From Lagopus muta (Eukaryota; Chordata; Aves; Galliformes; Phasianidae): DNA of 64,000 nucleotides. Below the pieces are notes generated by a model. The model saw only the letters and a list, made by a program, of their open reading frames with translations. It had not been told where the DNA came from and made no database searches. Location of the stretch: assembly GCF_023343835.1 (NCBI RefSeq), contig NC_064433.1:183661777-183725776 (forward strand), written 5' to 3'. Positions 50,165 through 62,500 of the stretch are shown piece after piece. Both the position numbers and the translations under genes were made by a program. How positions within the stretch are numbered: position 1 is the stretch's first letter; every line of letters starts with the position of its first letter.

Positions 50165-50706
50165 CATGAGCACATCCCTGCAGCACTATGCTCAGGCCTG
50201 GAGCCCCCAGCACAGGAAGGATGTGGAGCTGTTGGATCGGGTCCAGAGGGCCATGAAGATGCTCAGAGGGCTGGAGTACAGAAGACAGGCTGAGGCAGCT
50301 GGGCTTGTTCAGCACAGAGAAGAGACACCAAGGAGACCTCATTGTGTTGTGACAGTACCTAAAGGAGCCTGCAAGCAAGATGGGGAGGGACCCATCATCA
50401 GGGAGTACAGGGATAGAACAATGTGAAATGGCTTTAAATCAAATGGGGTAGATTTGGGTTATACATTAGAAAGATTTTTTTTTGCAGTGGTGGTGGTTAT
50501 ATGCTGGCACAGGCTGCCCAGAGAAGCTGTGGGTGAGCCATCCCTGGCAGTGCTCAGGGCCAGGCAGGATGGAGCTGTGGTCAGCCTGGTCCAGTGGAAG
50601 GGGTCCTTGCTCATGGCAGGAGGGCTGGGACTGGATGATCACTACGGTCCCTTTCAATCCAAACCATTTTAGAATTTGGTGATTCAGTGATTCTGTTATT
50701 CTATAA
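50165..50706 (+). mobile_element. CR1 LINE 3' copy
   Basis: The translation gives [20 protein letters not shown] and [13 protein letters not shown] from the ORF2 end, then the 3' UTR blocks CACAGGCTGCCCAGAGAAGC and GGTCCCTTTCAATCCAAACC, with a tail of ATTCTGTTATTCTAT. Confidence 0.92.
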
Positions 50707-51584
50707 AAGCTCTCTGGGCTTCGTAACACAGGAAATCAAACCACACCCTGCTGTTTTATGGGATATTGTACCTACAGGTCTCAGAGAAAAAGCCTTTGGT
50801 GCTTTATCCACCTTTTTATAAAGAAGGAACAGCGCAGGACCTTGGGAGCGGGGGTTAACTTTTGCAAGGTTCCCAAGCTAGTTGCTGTGCTGGGAGGAAA
50901 TACAAGTTTCTTTTTCTTCTGCTTATTGCAGGCTTCCATAAGCAAAGGCTCCCCAGAGGTCTCAGACCTGAAATAATGTGAATTGGAACAAAGAAAAAAG
51001 GAAGAATCAACCTGGCATCTCTTCACTTCTACATCAAGAGCGCGTTGTTTTCCAAGCTGTTGTTCTTTGTTTTCACTTGACTCTGAGTGAACTGATTTCT
51101 GCCCACACCCAAAAGGAACAATGCGGGTGTTTGAGACTGCTCCTGACTCTGCATTGCCTCTAGACTGAACAAACATGTTGCAGAGTGCAGGGTCAGTAGC
51201 TAAAGGTGGGCTGTTGCAGGTTAAGAGGGATTGCTGTTGGTTGACAGCAGTTGGAATCCTCTTAGTTATTAAATTGTCATAAATTAATATGGCATCTTTG
51301 GAGGACGTGGGAACTGATCCTATGAGCTTGAGGGCTGCACTACTGAAATGCTGCTGGAAAAGAAACTCAGCCAGGTTTTAAATGGGTCAGGATGATGCAT
51401 GGCTGTTTGCTCTTCTTATAAACTCTTCCTCGCATTCCTGGTTCAGAGACTCACTATAAACTAGGAGAGTCCATGCTTTCATGCTGGCTACTCGGTTCCT
51501 TGCAGCCCCATTTACAAAAAATACTTAGCTGCACCTTGAATCTTCCAGTAACAGAAATTTTAAATCCAGAAGAGTCTCATCCAA

Positions 51585-51800
51585 CTGAACTTGTCTGGTC
51601 TGGAGAAGAGGAGGCTCCGTGCAGCTCCCTGAGCAGGGGAGGCAGACAGAGGTGCTGGACTCTGCTGCTGGGAACTGGTGGCAGGACAGGAATGGCACAG
51701 AGCTGAGCCAGGGGAGGCTCAGATTGGACATTAGGAAACATTTTGTACCATAAGGATGGTCAAACACTGGGACTGGTGGCTGATGCCCCATGCATCCCTT
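51585..51800 (+). mobile_element. Diverged CR1 fragment
   Basis: CTGGAGAAGAGGAGGCTCCG, GGAGGCTCAGATTGGACATT and AGGAAACATTTTGTACCATAAGG-type text match an older CR1. There is no tail. Confidence 0.65.
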
Positions 51801-52339
51801 CTCCATTCTGCCTGATAAGCTGCTTGTGGGGTGTTTCACTGGTATTCTTTGTTCCATATCTACACAAACAGTGAAAAAACCCCAAGAGAGTCCACAGCAG
51901 CGTGTGGGCAGCAGGTCCTTGCCTCCTGGATGGGCGACACAATGCTCATTTGGGTGTCTGGGCATCCAGATACTGAAAGTCCTCCCAGACAAGCAGGGAC
52001 TGAGTCATTGTCAGCCAGCTGAGAAAAGGATAAAATTAGCTTCGTCCTTAGCAGAGCTGTTTGGCTAGTAATTCACACAGTGAGGTATTTTTGCCTAACG
52101 CTGGATGCAGCTATCGAGAGAGGTATCGCCCAGCAGCTCATCTGCATATAAACATCACAGGGCTAAAATTAATTGCTTTGTCCGAGCTCAAAGAAATTAT
52201 TTGATTCTGCAGAAACAAGAATTCCTCCACAGGAACGAGCGTGTGCCCAAGATAGAGAGCAGCAGAGCTGTGTGCTCTTCAGTGCCACCCATGCCCCCAG
52301 CACCCTCCTCCCTCCCTTGCTGAGTGCCTTTGGGCTGAC

Positions 52340-52615
52340 ATCACTTTGTGGGTGGGGAACTGCTCCAGCACAGCCCCACGGGCAGCAGCTCCCCCAGCCC
52401 TCCTGCCCCACTGTGGGCTCTTCTCCATGGGCTGCAGCTCTAGCCTGCACTGCTCCTGCAGGGGTATCCATGGGCTGTGCCTCCTCAAGGCCTCATCCAC
52501 TGCTGCACCGTGGGCTCCTTTATGGCTGCACATGGAGACGTGCTTCATGTGGTGCCTGTGGGCTGCAGGGGGATGGCATGCTCCTCTGCGGGCCTCTCCT
52601 GAAAGCTTAGGAAGG
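52340..52615 (+). repeat. Possible GC-rich dispersed repeat
   Basis: Built from imperfect variants of CCATGGGCTGCAG and GTGGGCTCCT-like words (CTCCATGGGCTGCAGC, ATCCATGGGCTGTGCC, TGTGGGCTGCAGGGGG). It looks like a chicken dispersed or LTR-type repeat, but the family is not identified. Confidence 0.3.
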
Positions 52616-53477
52616 GCCTAGTTCATGTTCTTGCCTGTGCCTTTTCTTGCAGGGAATTCTTGCTGACTCCTGGATTTTTCTCTGTTGAGAATCATTATAA
52701 AGTCTCTTCCTTATTGCAAAGCCATTGTCAGATCACGCTTACTTCAAGAAGCAAAGACAGATAGTAGTACAGGGGCTGTGACTGAGTACAGAGGCAAACA
52801 GCCAAAGAATCAGTGGGGTGGGAGGCAGATGGGAGGAGTCTGAGAGCTGGGATGATTCTGTAAGCACACAGAATAGCAGCAGCACAAAGGTTTCATAGCA
52901 GTACAAGAGTTTTATGGCCCCACAGCAGCACAGAGGGCATGATGGTGAGCAAGCCCTTGGAGATGCCTTCATCGGAAAACAGCGCCATGCTGCCTCACCA
53001 GCTGAATCACAGCCCAGCCAGACCTCTGTTCTTTTCCCAATCAAGGAAACAGAGACTTCCCACCAACTTCTTTTAAGGCTGCTGTTTGGATGCTGAGCAT
53101 TCCTGTGCTGGGCTGCCACTGCTGACAGTTCCCTGCAACATCACCAGGGCAGTGAGAGGCTCAGTCCTTGAAAGAACACATGTCCCAAGGAAGGAAATGT
53201 GCTGTGGCCATGCAAGCCACGTCCTGAACAGCAAGACACAGGTTCTTACAGGAAGGGTGGCAAGGGGAAAATTCCAGCTCAGACATTTCCATTTGGGCAC
53301 AAACCTCTGCTCAGGTCGAGGACATGCTGGTGTACTGCTCACAGTCCCACATGGCTTTAAAAGCACAGATCACATGCAGTGTTGCTGTACCTGAGGGTGG
53401 GCAGAAGGTGATCTCAGAGCCTACAGTGCAAGAGCCAAGGATTCAGAGAAGGAAGTTCCCTTGTTTAAGTTCCCACC

Positions 53478-53512
53478 CTGAAAAAAAAAAGAAAAAAAAA
53501 AAACAAACAGTG
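53478..53512 (+). repeat. A-rich tract
   Basis: Two A-runs of about 10 and 13 separated by G and followed by CAAACA. There is no attached recognised element. Confidence 0.7.
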
Positions 53513-55076
53513 GAAAGCAACAATTAAATCTACAAGTAATGTTAAAAATGGAAGAAATGAGGAAGAGATGGCAAAAAATACACATAAGAAACTTTAAAGA
53601 ACAAAAATATGACACAGGAAAGAGGGGGATAAATCCCTGCTTTGGCAAGACAAAGAGGGGCTTTTTGAAGTCCATTAGAAACGTAAGAAATCTTCATAAT
53701 GTCAAAGGCCAAGAAGCAGATGAGAAAAATATTAATAAGTCTCCAAACAGGCACAAGGTTTATGCAAACGTTTTTGTTCTCTTTTAGGAAGTGATGCATT
53801 CTGCAGTCCTTTGGTAATCTCACAGAAGGACCAACATTTAAGATCCATACATATTTGCAAAAGTCCCAGCATCCTGGAGCACTGAGATAACCAGAGAATG
53901 TTGGTCTCTTGGTATGAACCTTTAAAATGTCTCTGGATACAGGAAAGCTGAAGAGAACAGAAGCCCACAGATTCTGGGGAGCTGCTGTTCTTCAGCAGGA
54001 GTTTGAGTTTGGTCATAAAGAGGCCCTGTAAATGTAACAAATGGAGAATTCATGACATGTTTGATTGGTGGTGTCATTATGATTGCAAAACAGGGACTTT
54101 GCTGTAGGAGCTGCACCCCTTGGTGTGTGTGTCAGCGCCCAGAGGAAGTAACGTGGTGGTCTCTGTATTCTGCATTTGCACTGGTGATCTACAAATGAAT
54201 ACAACATTGCAGTAAAAACATTAACAGGTACCATCAAGAATTTGGGAGGGTGACTAAGAGACCATGGCAGTGATACCACAAGGGTGGTTTTTTTTCAAGC
54301 CAGATGCATTTAACACAAGTAAAGATGTCAGTTCATCTAGGATCAAAGACTACATGACTTTTTTTAACCAGGAAAGCAACAGACCTGGAAAGAATTTAAG
54401 AATCAGCAAGACTTGCATCTGCATTGGAGTGCCCAGAGCAGTGGTGTGGGGAAGAAAGCCAGTGTGATTCTTGGGTATATAAACAGCTGCATAGAAAGCT
54501 ATCTTTCTATCTGGAAAGGGATCTTAGATCTCCAGCTCACCTCATGTGGGGTTGATGTCGAAAGAGTTCTCATACTTCTGATGATGATAAGTTAGAAGGA
54601 GAGGAAGAAAGAGCAAATAACTGGTGGGAAGAAGGAAAGGACTAGAAGTGGCCAGTCTGCTTACCTCATGCAAAGGTAGTTACAGGACTAGCTTACAAAG
54701 TGTAAATACCTGGTGGGAAAATGGGCTTTTCACATTGTGCACAGCAGATACCCAAGGTTGAGAAGAAAGACAAATGATCTGAAATTAAAAGTAAACAAAC
54801 AGCCATTTTGAACTGTGAGGATAATTAATCACTTCAGGAAATCGTTAAGGGAAGCAGTGAATTTTCCTGCTTTTCATGTTACCCGTGCAATTCAGAATCT
54901 CTCCCTAAGAGTTGCCACAGCCAAATTGCTCAGCAGAGGAATAGCCAAGGGTGTGTCTGTGGGGAAATAATTGGTGCAAAGAGGTACAAGGCTCGGAAAG
55001 ACAGCAGTCTTTGGTCATGAACTGGTCTGACCAGAGCAAGCACAGGAAGGTAAAAGACCTGGGATTTTGTCATTGC

Positions 55077-55092
55077 TTTTTTTTTTTTTTTT
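55077..55092 (+). repeat. T-run
   Basis: A run of about 15-16 T in intergenic DNA. Confidence 0.75.
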
Positions 55093-55379
55093 AACCTTAT
55101 CTGATGGTTTACGATCATGAAAACAGGGCCTGGAATGCAGAAATTCCCACTTACAGACAAGTGGCTACACCACTGAATTTTATTGTGTTGCCTTCTCCAT
55201 ACATGCTCTCATGAATGAATCTTTCATTCTTTCCAAGAGAAGCTATGAGAGAGCTCTCCCAAGGCTCCATCCCTCTCTCCGTGCAGTGAAGCCCCAAGGC
55301 AGGGCTGTGCTGCCCAACAATTCAGGCAGGCCCATGCTCCTCATCCCAGGAGACCACGAGAAGGCAGAGGGGCTGCCAA

Positions 55380-55522
55380 GGGAGGACCTTCACCAGTGCA
55401 GAAAAAGAAGAAAGCCATGCCAGGTTGCTCAGGACCTGCTCTGGGGGTCCCTGCTTGAGCAGGAGTTGGACCAGATGGGCCCAGATGTCCCTGTCAACCA
55501 CAGCCATTCTATGATTCTGTAA
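55380..55522 (+). mobile_element. CR1 3' end
   Basis: GGTCCCTGCTTGAGCAGGAG, TTGGACCAGATGGGCCCAGA and a tail CCATTCTATGATTCTGTAAA. Confidence 0.85.
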
Positions 55523-56059
55523 ACATACAGAGTTTGGGCCACTCTTGAACATGTTTGGGGTTAGTTCAGATCTAAGAAGCTTAGCATCCTGCTCACGCTG
55601 AAGCCCAACAGAAATGAGATATATTCCCCAGTTCAGTGAGCAGGAAGCTTTCATTAATGATATAATGATTATCAATAAAGAAATTAATTAGTTATTAGAG
55701 ACCTTTAAGATTAAAAGTTGTGGACCTGTGAAGGTTCAGTTCTACTGCAGCAAGACTGAGGTGGGATTTTTATGGAGTCCAGACTCAGACACCTCAACTC
55801 CTCCAGGATCTCTTCTTCAGCACATCTTCTAAGGAAGACTTTGACCACAGAATGTGCCCATAGCTGTTTTTACCTCATATCTATACTCACAAACTGGGAG
55901 GAAACACCTCAGGGTTGCAGGGAACAATTCTGGCCAAAGACACCACAGCTTTCCTTTATTCAAAGATCAGAGCAGTCAAATTAGTGTAAGAGCTACTTCT
56001 GATTTAAGGCTCAAAGGTAGATAATAATGCATATACAAATAACACCCACCATCAGAGGT

Positions 56060-56695
56060 GGATGCGCTGATTCAGCTTGGAAAGCTGGGCTCCATCAGAA
56101 GAGGGGTGGCCGGCAGGGACAGGGAGGTGATTGTCCCTCTCTACTCTGCCCTTGTGAGGCCCCATCTGCAGTACTGGGTCCAGCTCTGGGGTCCCTGATA
56201 CGAGAAAGACGGAGCTGTTGGAGAGGGTCCAGAGGAGGGCTATAAAGATGATCAGGGGGCTGGAGCACCTTCCCTATGAAGACAGGTTGAGGGAGCTTGG
56301 CTTGTTCAGCCTGCAGAAAAGAAGGCTGCAGGCTGACATCATTGCAGCCTTCCAGTACCTAAAGGGAGCCTAAAACAGGACGGGAATCAACTCTTTGAAA
56401 GGGTAGATGACAGCAGGACAAGGAGAAACGGGTTTAAGTTGAAGGGGGGAAGATTTAGGTTGGATATCAGGAAGATTTACCAAGACAGTGGTGAGGTGCT
56501 GGAACAGGCTGCCCAGAGAGGCTGTTGATGCCCCATCCCTCGAGGTGCTCAAGGCCAGGTTGGACGGGGCCCTAGGCAGCTTGGACTAGTATTAAATGGG
56601 GAGGCTGGTGGCCCTGCTTGTGGCTGGGGAGTTAGAGATTCATGATCCTTGAGTTCCTTTCAACCCTGGTCATTCTGTGATCCTGTGATTTCAGG
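56060..56695 (+). mobile_element. CR1 LINE 3' copy
   Basis: Includes the ORF2 end (GACAGGGAGGTGATTGTCCC and CCCATCTGCAGTACTGGGTC blocks, then TGTTGGAGAGGGTCCAGAGG). It continues through GTTGGATATCAGGAAGATTT and CACAGGCTGCCC-type text to a decayed tail CATTCTGTGATCCTGTGATT. It is the most complete + strand CR1 in the window. Confidence 0.93.
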
Positions 56696-57369
56696 TTGCT
56701 GTGATTCATAGTCTGCAGCCTGACACTGATGAATTCCTCACAGGAATTCAAGGAGGTGACACTATTTCTCTGTACAGCAGGGCCCACTTCTTCCAAGGGC
56801 TTTCTCTGAAGGCTCCAAAGGGTGTGCTCTGCCATTAGGTGCTGGGGCTCCTTGTGTAGTAGCATCTTTGGAGACCTCTCGTGGGCTCTTTTCAAAGTCG
56901 CATGCTGTGTGAGGGGCTGCCCAGGAAGAAGTTTCCTTTGGAGATGCATCGAAGTTTGACATCGCATGAATCACCGAAGTTTGATAAGCTGAAAGCAACA
57001 GCAAACACAAGAGAGAGACTGCATTTCAACTCTGGGTGATGTGCTCTCACACGATGGCTTTTTTACAGACAGCAATGAACATACCCCAGGTTAAGGGCAT
57101 CAGCTGTGGGGAGCTGCTAGCTGGGAGACAGGCCCAGGTGACGCTGCTGACACAAGGACTGGAGGGCCCTGCTCCTCTCTCCAGCTCGTAGCCTGGACTC
57201 GTTCCTCCCCCTCAGTTCTCAGACTCATTTGTGACAGAAGCCCTGACAGCGGCTTGTCTACACGGGTGAGGCAGCTGGAGCTCCAGAAAGGGTGAGAAAG
57301 GCGCGAGGGGATCGGCCAGGCACAGCCTAGATGGCCAAAGCTTGAGGACAGCGGGGCAAGGAGCAGCTC

Positions 57370-57900
57370 GCACCGCAAGCCCAGGCCGCGCGGCAGTGGA
57401 GGCGGAAGAAAGCCGCCATCGCTACTCAGGCAGCAACAGCGCCTACTTCCGCCTCGGTAGCGAACATGGCGGACGCGCTTCCGCAGAGACGTAAGAAGTC
57501 CTTCCGGTCTCCATCTCTATGGTAGGTTCTCCTTCCGCCGCTCTGCTCTATGGCCGTCGCGCAGGGCCTTGTGGGTAGTGGGCGGGATGATGGCGGTGGC
57601 GTAGGGCCTGGCTGCTCAGCGGGAGGAGATCCTGAGGTCAGAGGCGGGGGTTGAGGGGACTGAATCGGGGGTTCTGGGCGTGGGGAGGCGGTGGGCGGCC
57701 CGGTGGGACCGGAAGGGAGGCTGAGGCGGTGGGGCGGCCTGGCTGGGCCGGGCGTGTGCCGATGGACGCGGCTTGGCCGGCCCGGCGTTGTGCGGCACTG
57801 CAGGGGCTGCTCCAGTGCTGCTCCGCCGGAACCTCAACGGAGCGAATGGGCCCGAGTGGCGTCAGGCGGAGTGCGGGTCCCTTACGGCCCAGATGAATGG
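57370..57900. promoter_or_regulatory. CWC15: CpG-island promoter of CWC15
   Basis: GC- and CpG-rich and TATA-less. It has three ATGGCGG-type (YY1-like) motifs: on the - strand near 57414-57420, and on the + strand at 57466-57472 and 57590-57597. It also has ETS-like CTTCCG motifs at about 57446, 57479, 57502 and 57533. This set is typical of housekeeping genes. Transcription is inferred to start between about 57420 and 57600. Confidence 0.75.
57466..57490 (+). CDS. CWC15: Possible CWC15 first-exon coding end (alternative start)
   Basis: An ATG in strong context (AAC ATG G) opens a frame that runs to a consensus donor GTAAGA at 57491. Spliced to the acceptor at 59378, it reads MADALPQRLTK directly in frame into the normal CWC15 start. 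If the competing donor GTAGGT at 57522 is used instead, the same ATG gives a 20-codon upstream ORF that stops at the TAA just before the normal ATG. Either way this is probably the 5' exon of CWC15. Use of the ATG is unproven. Confidence 0.35.
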
Positions 57901-59377
57901 ATGAGCCCAGAAAGATGCTGCAGGGGCAGTTTCCGTGGGATTTGGTAATGCTCCATGGGTGTACGCAGTCGGGCCGGGGCTTGAACTCGGAGATCCCTTC
58001 CGTTACCTATAAATAACACAGATAAGTCCTGGGGTCACGTCTTTCTTTGGTCGTGGCTCTGCACCAAAGCCAACAAAGCCTGCCGAGCTCCGGTTCACCT
58101 GCACAGAGTCACTACAAGTGTCTGCAGTTGGGGGCAGTGAGTGCGGGCTCGTGCTGGCTGTCTCTCTTCATGGAATCATAGAATGGATTGGAAGGGGCCT
58201 CAGAGCCCACCCACATCCAAATCCTGCCATGGGCTGGCTGCCCCTCACCAGCTGAGGCTGCCCAGTGCCCATCTAGCCTGGCCTTGAGCAATTCCAAGGA
58301 TGGGACATCACAGCTCTCTGGGCAGCTGTGCCAGGGCCTCATCACCTTCTGAATGTCTCTTGCTTTTAAGTCCTTAGGCTGTGCTTATGGATGTGTGTGT
58401 GCTGGTGAGGCAGAAATGTGTGTAGTTTCATTTAACAGACTGAAGGTGGCACTGATGGATCACCCAGGATTTTTGTTTGTCTGGTTGGTTTTATTGTTTT
58501 GGTTTTTTGGTGGGTTGTTTTTGCCTTGGTGGAATGCCCTAAACTTTTGGCTCTATGGTTTGGGCCTGCAGGTCTGCAGTGCTGAACACAGTGTGTGCTG
58601 ACAGCTGTTGTGTAGCTGAAACTGAGCTGAGCCCCTTTCAGTCCTCTGCCATACCTGCACTTCTTGGCATCAGTTATTTCATTATTAGATCCTGTTGGTG
58701 CTGCGTGAGTTTCTGTAGTTTCTGTAAGAGAGTTGGTGAACTTCTGTGTTTGTCTGAGGAAGGTGTTTTGTTAATTGCTCTTAATTCACATAAGCACTTC
58801 AGAAGGTTTGCTGGCCAGCTGGAGCTTTGCTGCATTACCAGTGTTGATGCTGTGCCTGTAATGGAGAAATGAACCAGGCCAGGACAAGGACTGAAGTTTA
58901 GAATGTGTGACCATTGTCACTGTTCAGTTATCAGCACCAGCACGATACAGTCCACGTTGGCTGGCATTTGTGGTGATAATGCTAAAATATGCATAATTGA
59001 GAGATAATTTCCAATAGGCTCTCATTTTTGGCTGTGTTTTTTCCAGAGGGGAAAGAGTTATACTTCTGCCAAGACTTAAGGATAGGAGACTGGCTCCTGG
59101 TGTTTTATCCGCTTTTATAAACAGGACCTCACATTCTTATTGTAGTCTCTACCATCTTTCAGACATGTTGGAAAAGACTTCATTTTTAGAACATCTGAGT
59201 AGAAGCTGCCAATTAAAAAAGCTCCTTAAGCTTTAAGGCTCGTGTGCCAAATGATAGTTTGTATTGTGTAGTGGAATTTGCTGTTGCTGCAACAGTTCCA
59301 GGAAAATCGTAGCTTCTGGTGAATGTCTTTCACTTTAAGTTACAGTAATGACTGTTTTTTTGCCCTTGATTCTGTAG
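57491..59377. other. CWC15: CWC15 first intron
   Basis: The rest of the CpG island to about 57900, then AT-rich sequence with one antisense CR1 at 58168-58370. The 5' boundary depends on which donor is used (57491 or 57522). Confidence 0.55.
58168..58370 (-). mobile_element. CR1 3' fragment
   Basis: CATGGAATCATAGAATGGAT, TGCCATGGGCTGGCTGCCCC, GAGGCTGCCCAGTGCCCATC, then CTTCTGAATGTCTCTTGC. It is antisense to CWC15. Confidence 0.9.
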
Positions 59378-59385
59378 TTACTAAA

Positions 59386-59516
59386 ATGACGACAGCAGCA
59401 AGGCCAACATTTGAGCCTGCAAGAGGAGGAAGAGGAAAAGGTGAAGGAGACTTAAGTCAGCTGTCCAAGCAGTATTCCAGCAGAGACCTTCCCTCTCATA
59501 CTAAAATCAAATATAG
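59386..59516 (+). CDS. CWC15: CWC15 coding exon with start codon
   Basis: Codes residues 1-43 and two bases of Arg44. The exon itself begins at 59378 (acceptor TTCTGTAG), so eight bases precede the ATG. The donor is GTAAGT. Confidence 0.95.
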
Positions 59517-62500
59517 GTAAGTACTGTTATTGTCTGCTTGCAGCAAAGCAGGCTGGGGATGTTTCACTGATCTCTTTCTTTTTGATGTGGCCAACACTCT
59601 GAATGTTTTTTTTCACCATAGATATTCGTTTGCTTGACATTCAGCAGACACAGATATTGTGCAGCGGTGCTGAAACTGCACATCTCAAAAGCAGACTTAG
59701 GAAACTGAATGGCTTGCAACTGATTTGGAAGGTTTAATTTTAGTGGTGTGGATAACTGCCTGTGGAAGTGAATCATGAGGAGGTGATGTGTAGAGATAAA
59801 GCATTTCAGGTAGTGGAGTGAAAAGGGTTGGGAGCATACAGAGACAGCTGAGCTGATAAGGTGCTGTTACTTGCTGAACAAGATGGATAAGAGATATTAA
59901 GTTGAAAATGACATGATTTTCCATCTTTTAAGACATATGTTGGCAAAGAACTGCTGGAAAAGAGCACTAAGAAGAGGCAGGGCAGCATGAAACAGCACTT
60001 GGACATTAGTAGGTGTTGGAAGAGCTGATGTTAAATACTGGAAGAGGTTCTAGAAGAGTCATTTGCTTCAATTGGTGTGAAAAATAATGGGATTTTATAT
60101 GATTATTATCCTGTGTTTGGAATGCTTAATAATTTGTTTATATTCTTTTAAGATAGCATGAAATCTGTAGTCAGTGTGCCACTTGGATTTAACTGAATTG
60201 TATCAGCCTAAAAATAGTGTGGTTTTTTTTCTAGCTTAAACTATTGCTTGGGTTTTACTTTCTTAATGCAGATGTTCACCCTTTCACTGCTTCCCTCCTG
60301 CCCATTTGAATAACTTTGAAGGTGACATGGATATGGGAGTTGGAATGTTTGGAGAATACCAAAAGCAGGAGCACAAAACGTGCTGTTAAGGGAAAAATGG
60401 CTGGTGGTTTGTCTCTTTAAATAGAGCAGGAGTGTGGAACACCAGTCTTGTTCTGAAAGGAGTGTGTGGGGAGAAATACATACAGGAATATGCAATGTGT
60501 GTGGTAACAGATCCCTGTGAGTCTGTGTGTGTGTGAGGGGGCATTAAGTGTCTTAAGTTCATTCTGGTAAATATCTGATACAAAGTTGTGTTTGCTAATT
60601 TGCCAGGACTGCATCAGTGAAATCAGGAAAGATTTGGTATTTCAGTCCCACTCTCCCATGCCTCATTGGCACAGGGCCTGGGGGGATTTTTGCAGCCATG
60701 TCAGGGATTCTGAATTCAAGTTTTTAATTATAAAAGCAAATGAAATGCTTCAGCATAAAGGCAGCTTGTGCACACTGTGTATTTGTAATGACTGGAGCCT
60801 GGGTTTCTTCCAGGCACTCTTATTTCCAAACCTGAGTTCACAGTAAGGTGAAAGGAATTGCTGCTTGTTTTTATTCATCAGTTCTTCTCAAGTCTTCCAG
60901 AGAAGTTCAGCATGTTCTACATGGAACTTAGTGTGACTTGAATATAAGTAGTCTGTTGATTTTTGCCTATGTGTATTATATAAAAGAGGGGAAAAGATGC
61001 ATTTGCAATGTATTTCACTAAAGCTAGTGTTGTGCTCATTCCCTTCATATTCCCTCTGTATTTCCTTTTTTTTTTTTTTTTTCTTTTTTTCTTTTTTTCC
61101 CCTGCAGTGGTACATTGTCTCTTCTGTTTTATGGGGAGAAAAGATTAGAGAACAGCAAGCTCTAATTTTGGTCTTGCAAGCCTGGGAGATTTGTTTGCAA
61201 CAGCAGTGTGAGATGATAAAATGGCAAAGAGTAAACCAGAGTGTTGGTAGGTGTCAGGTTGGGCACTGAATTTGTACTGCAGAGAACAGATGTAGAACTA
61301 CCTGCAAAGATCTAGGCATGTGCAAAAATGTGTGTAGATCTTTAAAATTCATTTGAGAGCCTCTGGAAGGAGTGTGTGTGTGTTTGGTGCTCTTGTGTGT
61401 GTAACGCAGACAGAGAAAGAAGCGTGTGTCCACGTGGTACCCAGCTATGTGCAGAGAGTAGAAACGTTCACCACTGGATTTATTGGCCTCGTTTGATAAA
61501 TTGCTCTTAGTTCCTGATTGTCATCTTCAGCCTTTTCCCCTCGTTGCTGTTTCAGACAGGCCACTCAGGATGCTCCCGAAGAGGTGCGTAACCGTGACTT
61601 CAGAAGGGAGCTAGAGGAGAGAGAGCGGGTTGCTGCGAGGGAAAAGAACAGAGACAGACCAACCAGAGGTAAAGCCCAACCCCTAACAACCAGATCTCAG
61701 TACCTTCACGTGACGCTGCTCTCACACAAAGTTCCATGTTGTAAGTTTCTGAGTTGGACACTGTTAGAGAGCACAGTGTGGGATATTGGCCTGACTTTTC
61801 CAAGCTGTGGACCTGCAAGGGAGTGCTCACTGGCTTCGTGCTAGCAAAAATCCTAGGCCAGCCAGCAGGGAAGCATCAAGCAGGCCAGCTGATACAGAAT
61901 GGCTGTAATGAATTGGCAGCAAGTATGTACAGTTAACAGAGAGCTTTTTCTTTGTGCTTGGACAAACAAGACAGGAAGGAAAAGGGGAATGACTCATCTT
62001 CAACTGTTAGAGCAGCAGAGAAGTAATAAATTGCTTTTTAAAGTATCTGATTCAGTTCATGTACTGTGAAGTGGGAATTAAAACAAAAATTAAAGTTGTT
62101 TGTTATTTGTTTGAGAAATATTCATTTTTTTAATACAAAGCTTGACCAAATTTAGGTACTTCAGTACCTAAATTCTGAAGTGTACAGAATCACAGAATGG
62201 CCTGGGTTGAAAAGGACCACAGCGATCATCACGTTTCAACCCCCTGCTATGTGCAGGGTCGCCAACCACCAGACCAGGCTGCCCAGAGCCACATCCAGCC
62301 TGGCCTTGAATGCCTGCAGGCATGGGGCATCCACAGCCTCCTTGGGCAGCCTGTTCCAGTGTGTCACCACCCTCTGTGTGAAAAACTTCCTCCTAACATC
62401 AAACCTAAACCTCCCCTGTCACAGTTTAAGACCATTCTCCCTTGTCCTACCACCATCCACCCTCACAAACAGCCATTCCCCCTCCTGTTTATATGCTCCC

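Larger units (their letters stand above)
43931..57370. other. Intergenic region between ENDOD1 and CWC15, CR1-rich
   Basis: No gene recognised on either strand. It carries at least ten CR1 fragments, densest at 45.2-48.1 kb. The stretches 43.9-45.17, 45.68-46.89, 48.12-50.16, 51.8-55.38 and 56.7-57.37 kb show no CR1 I could recognise, only small ORFs. The KDM4D/KDM4E genes that sit next to CWC15 in human have no counterpart here. Confidence 0.75.

Noticed and set aside
54413-54595. LINE-like or coding text (GYINSCIESYLSIWKG)
   Set aside because: Short, no tail and no consistent family match, so it was not called.
57330-57424. Divergent - strand ATG (MAAFFRLHC...) at the CWC15 promoter
   Set aside because: The frame closes within about 30 codons and has no recognised family; the ATG is part of a YY1-like motif. 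At most it is a divergent non-coding transcript.
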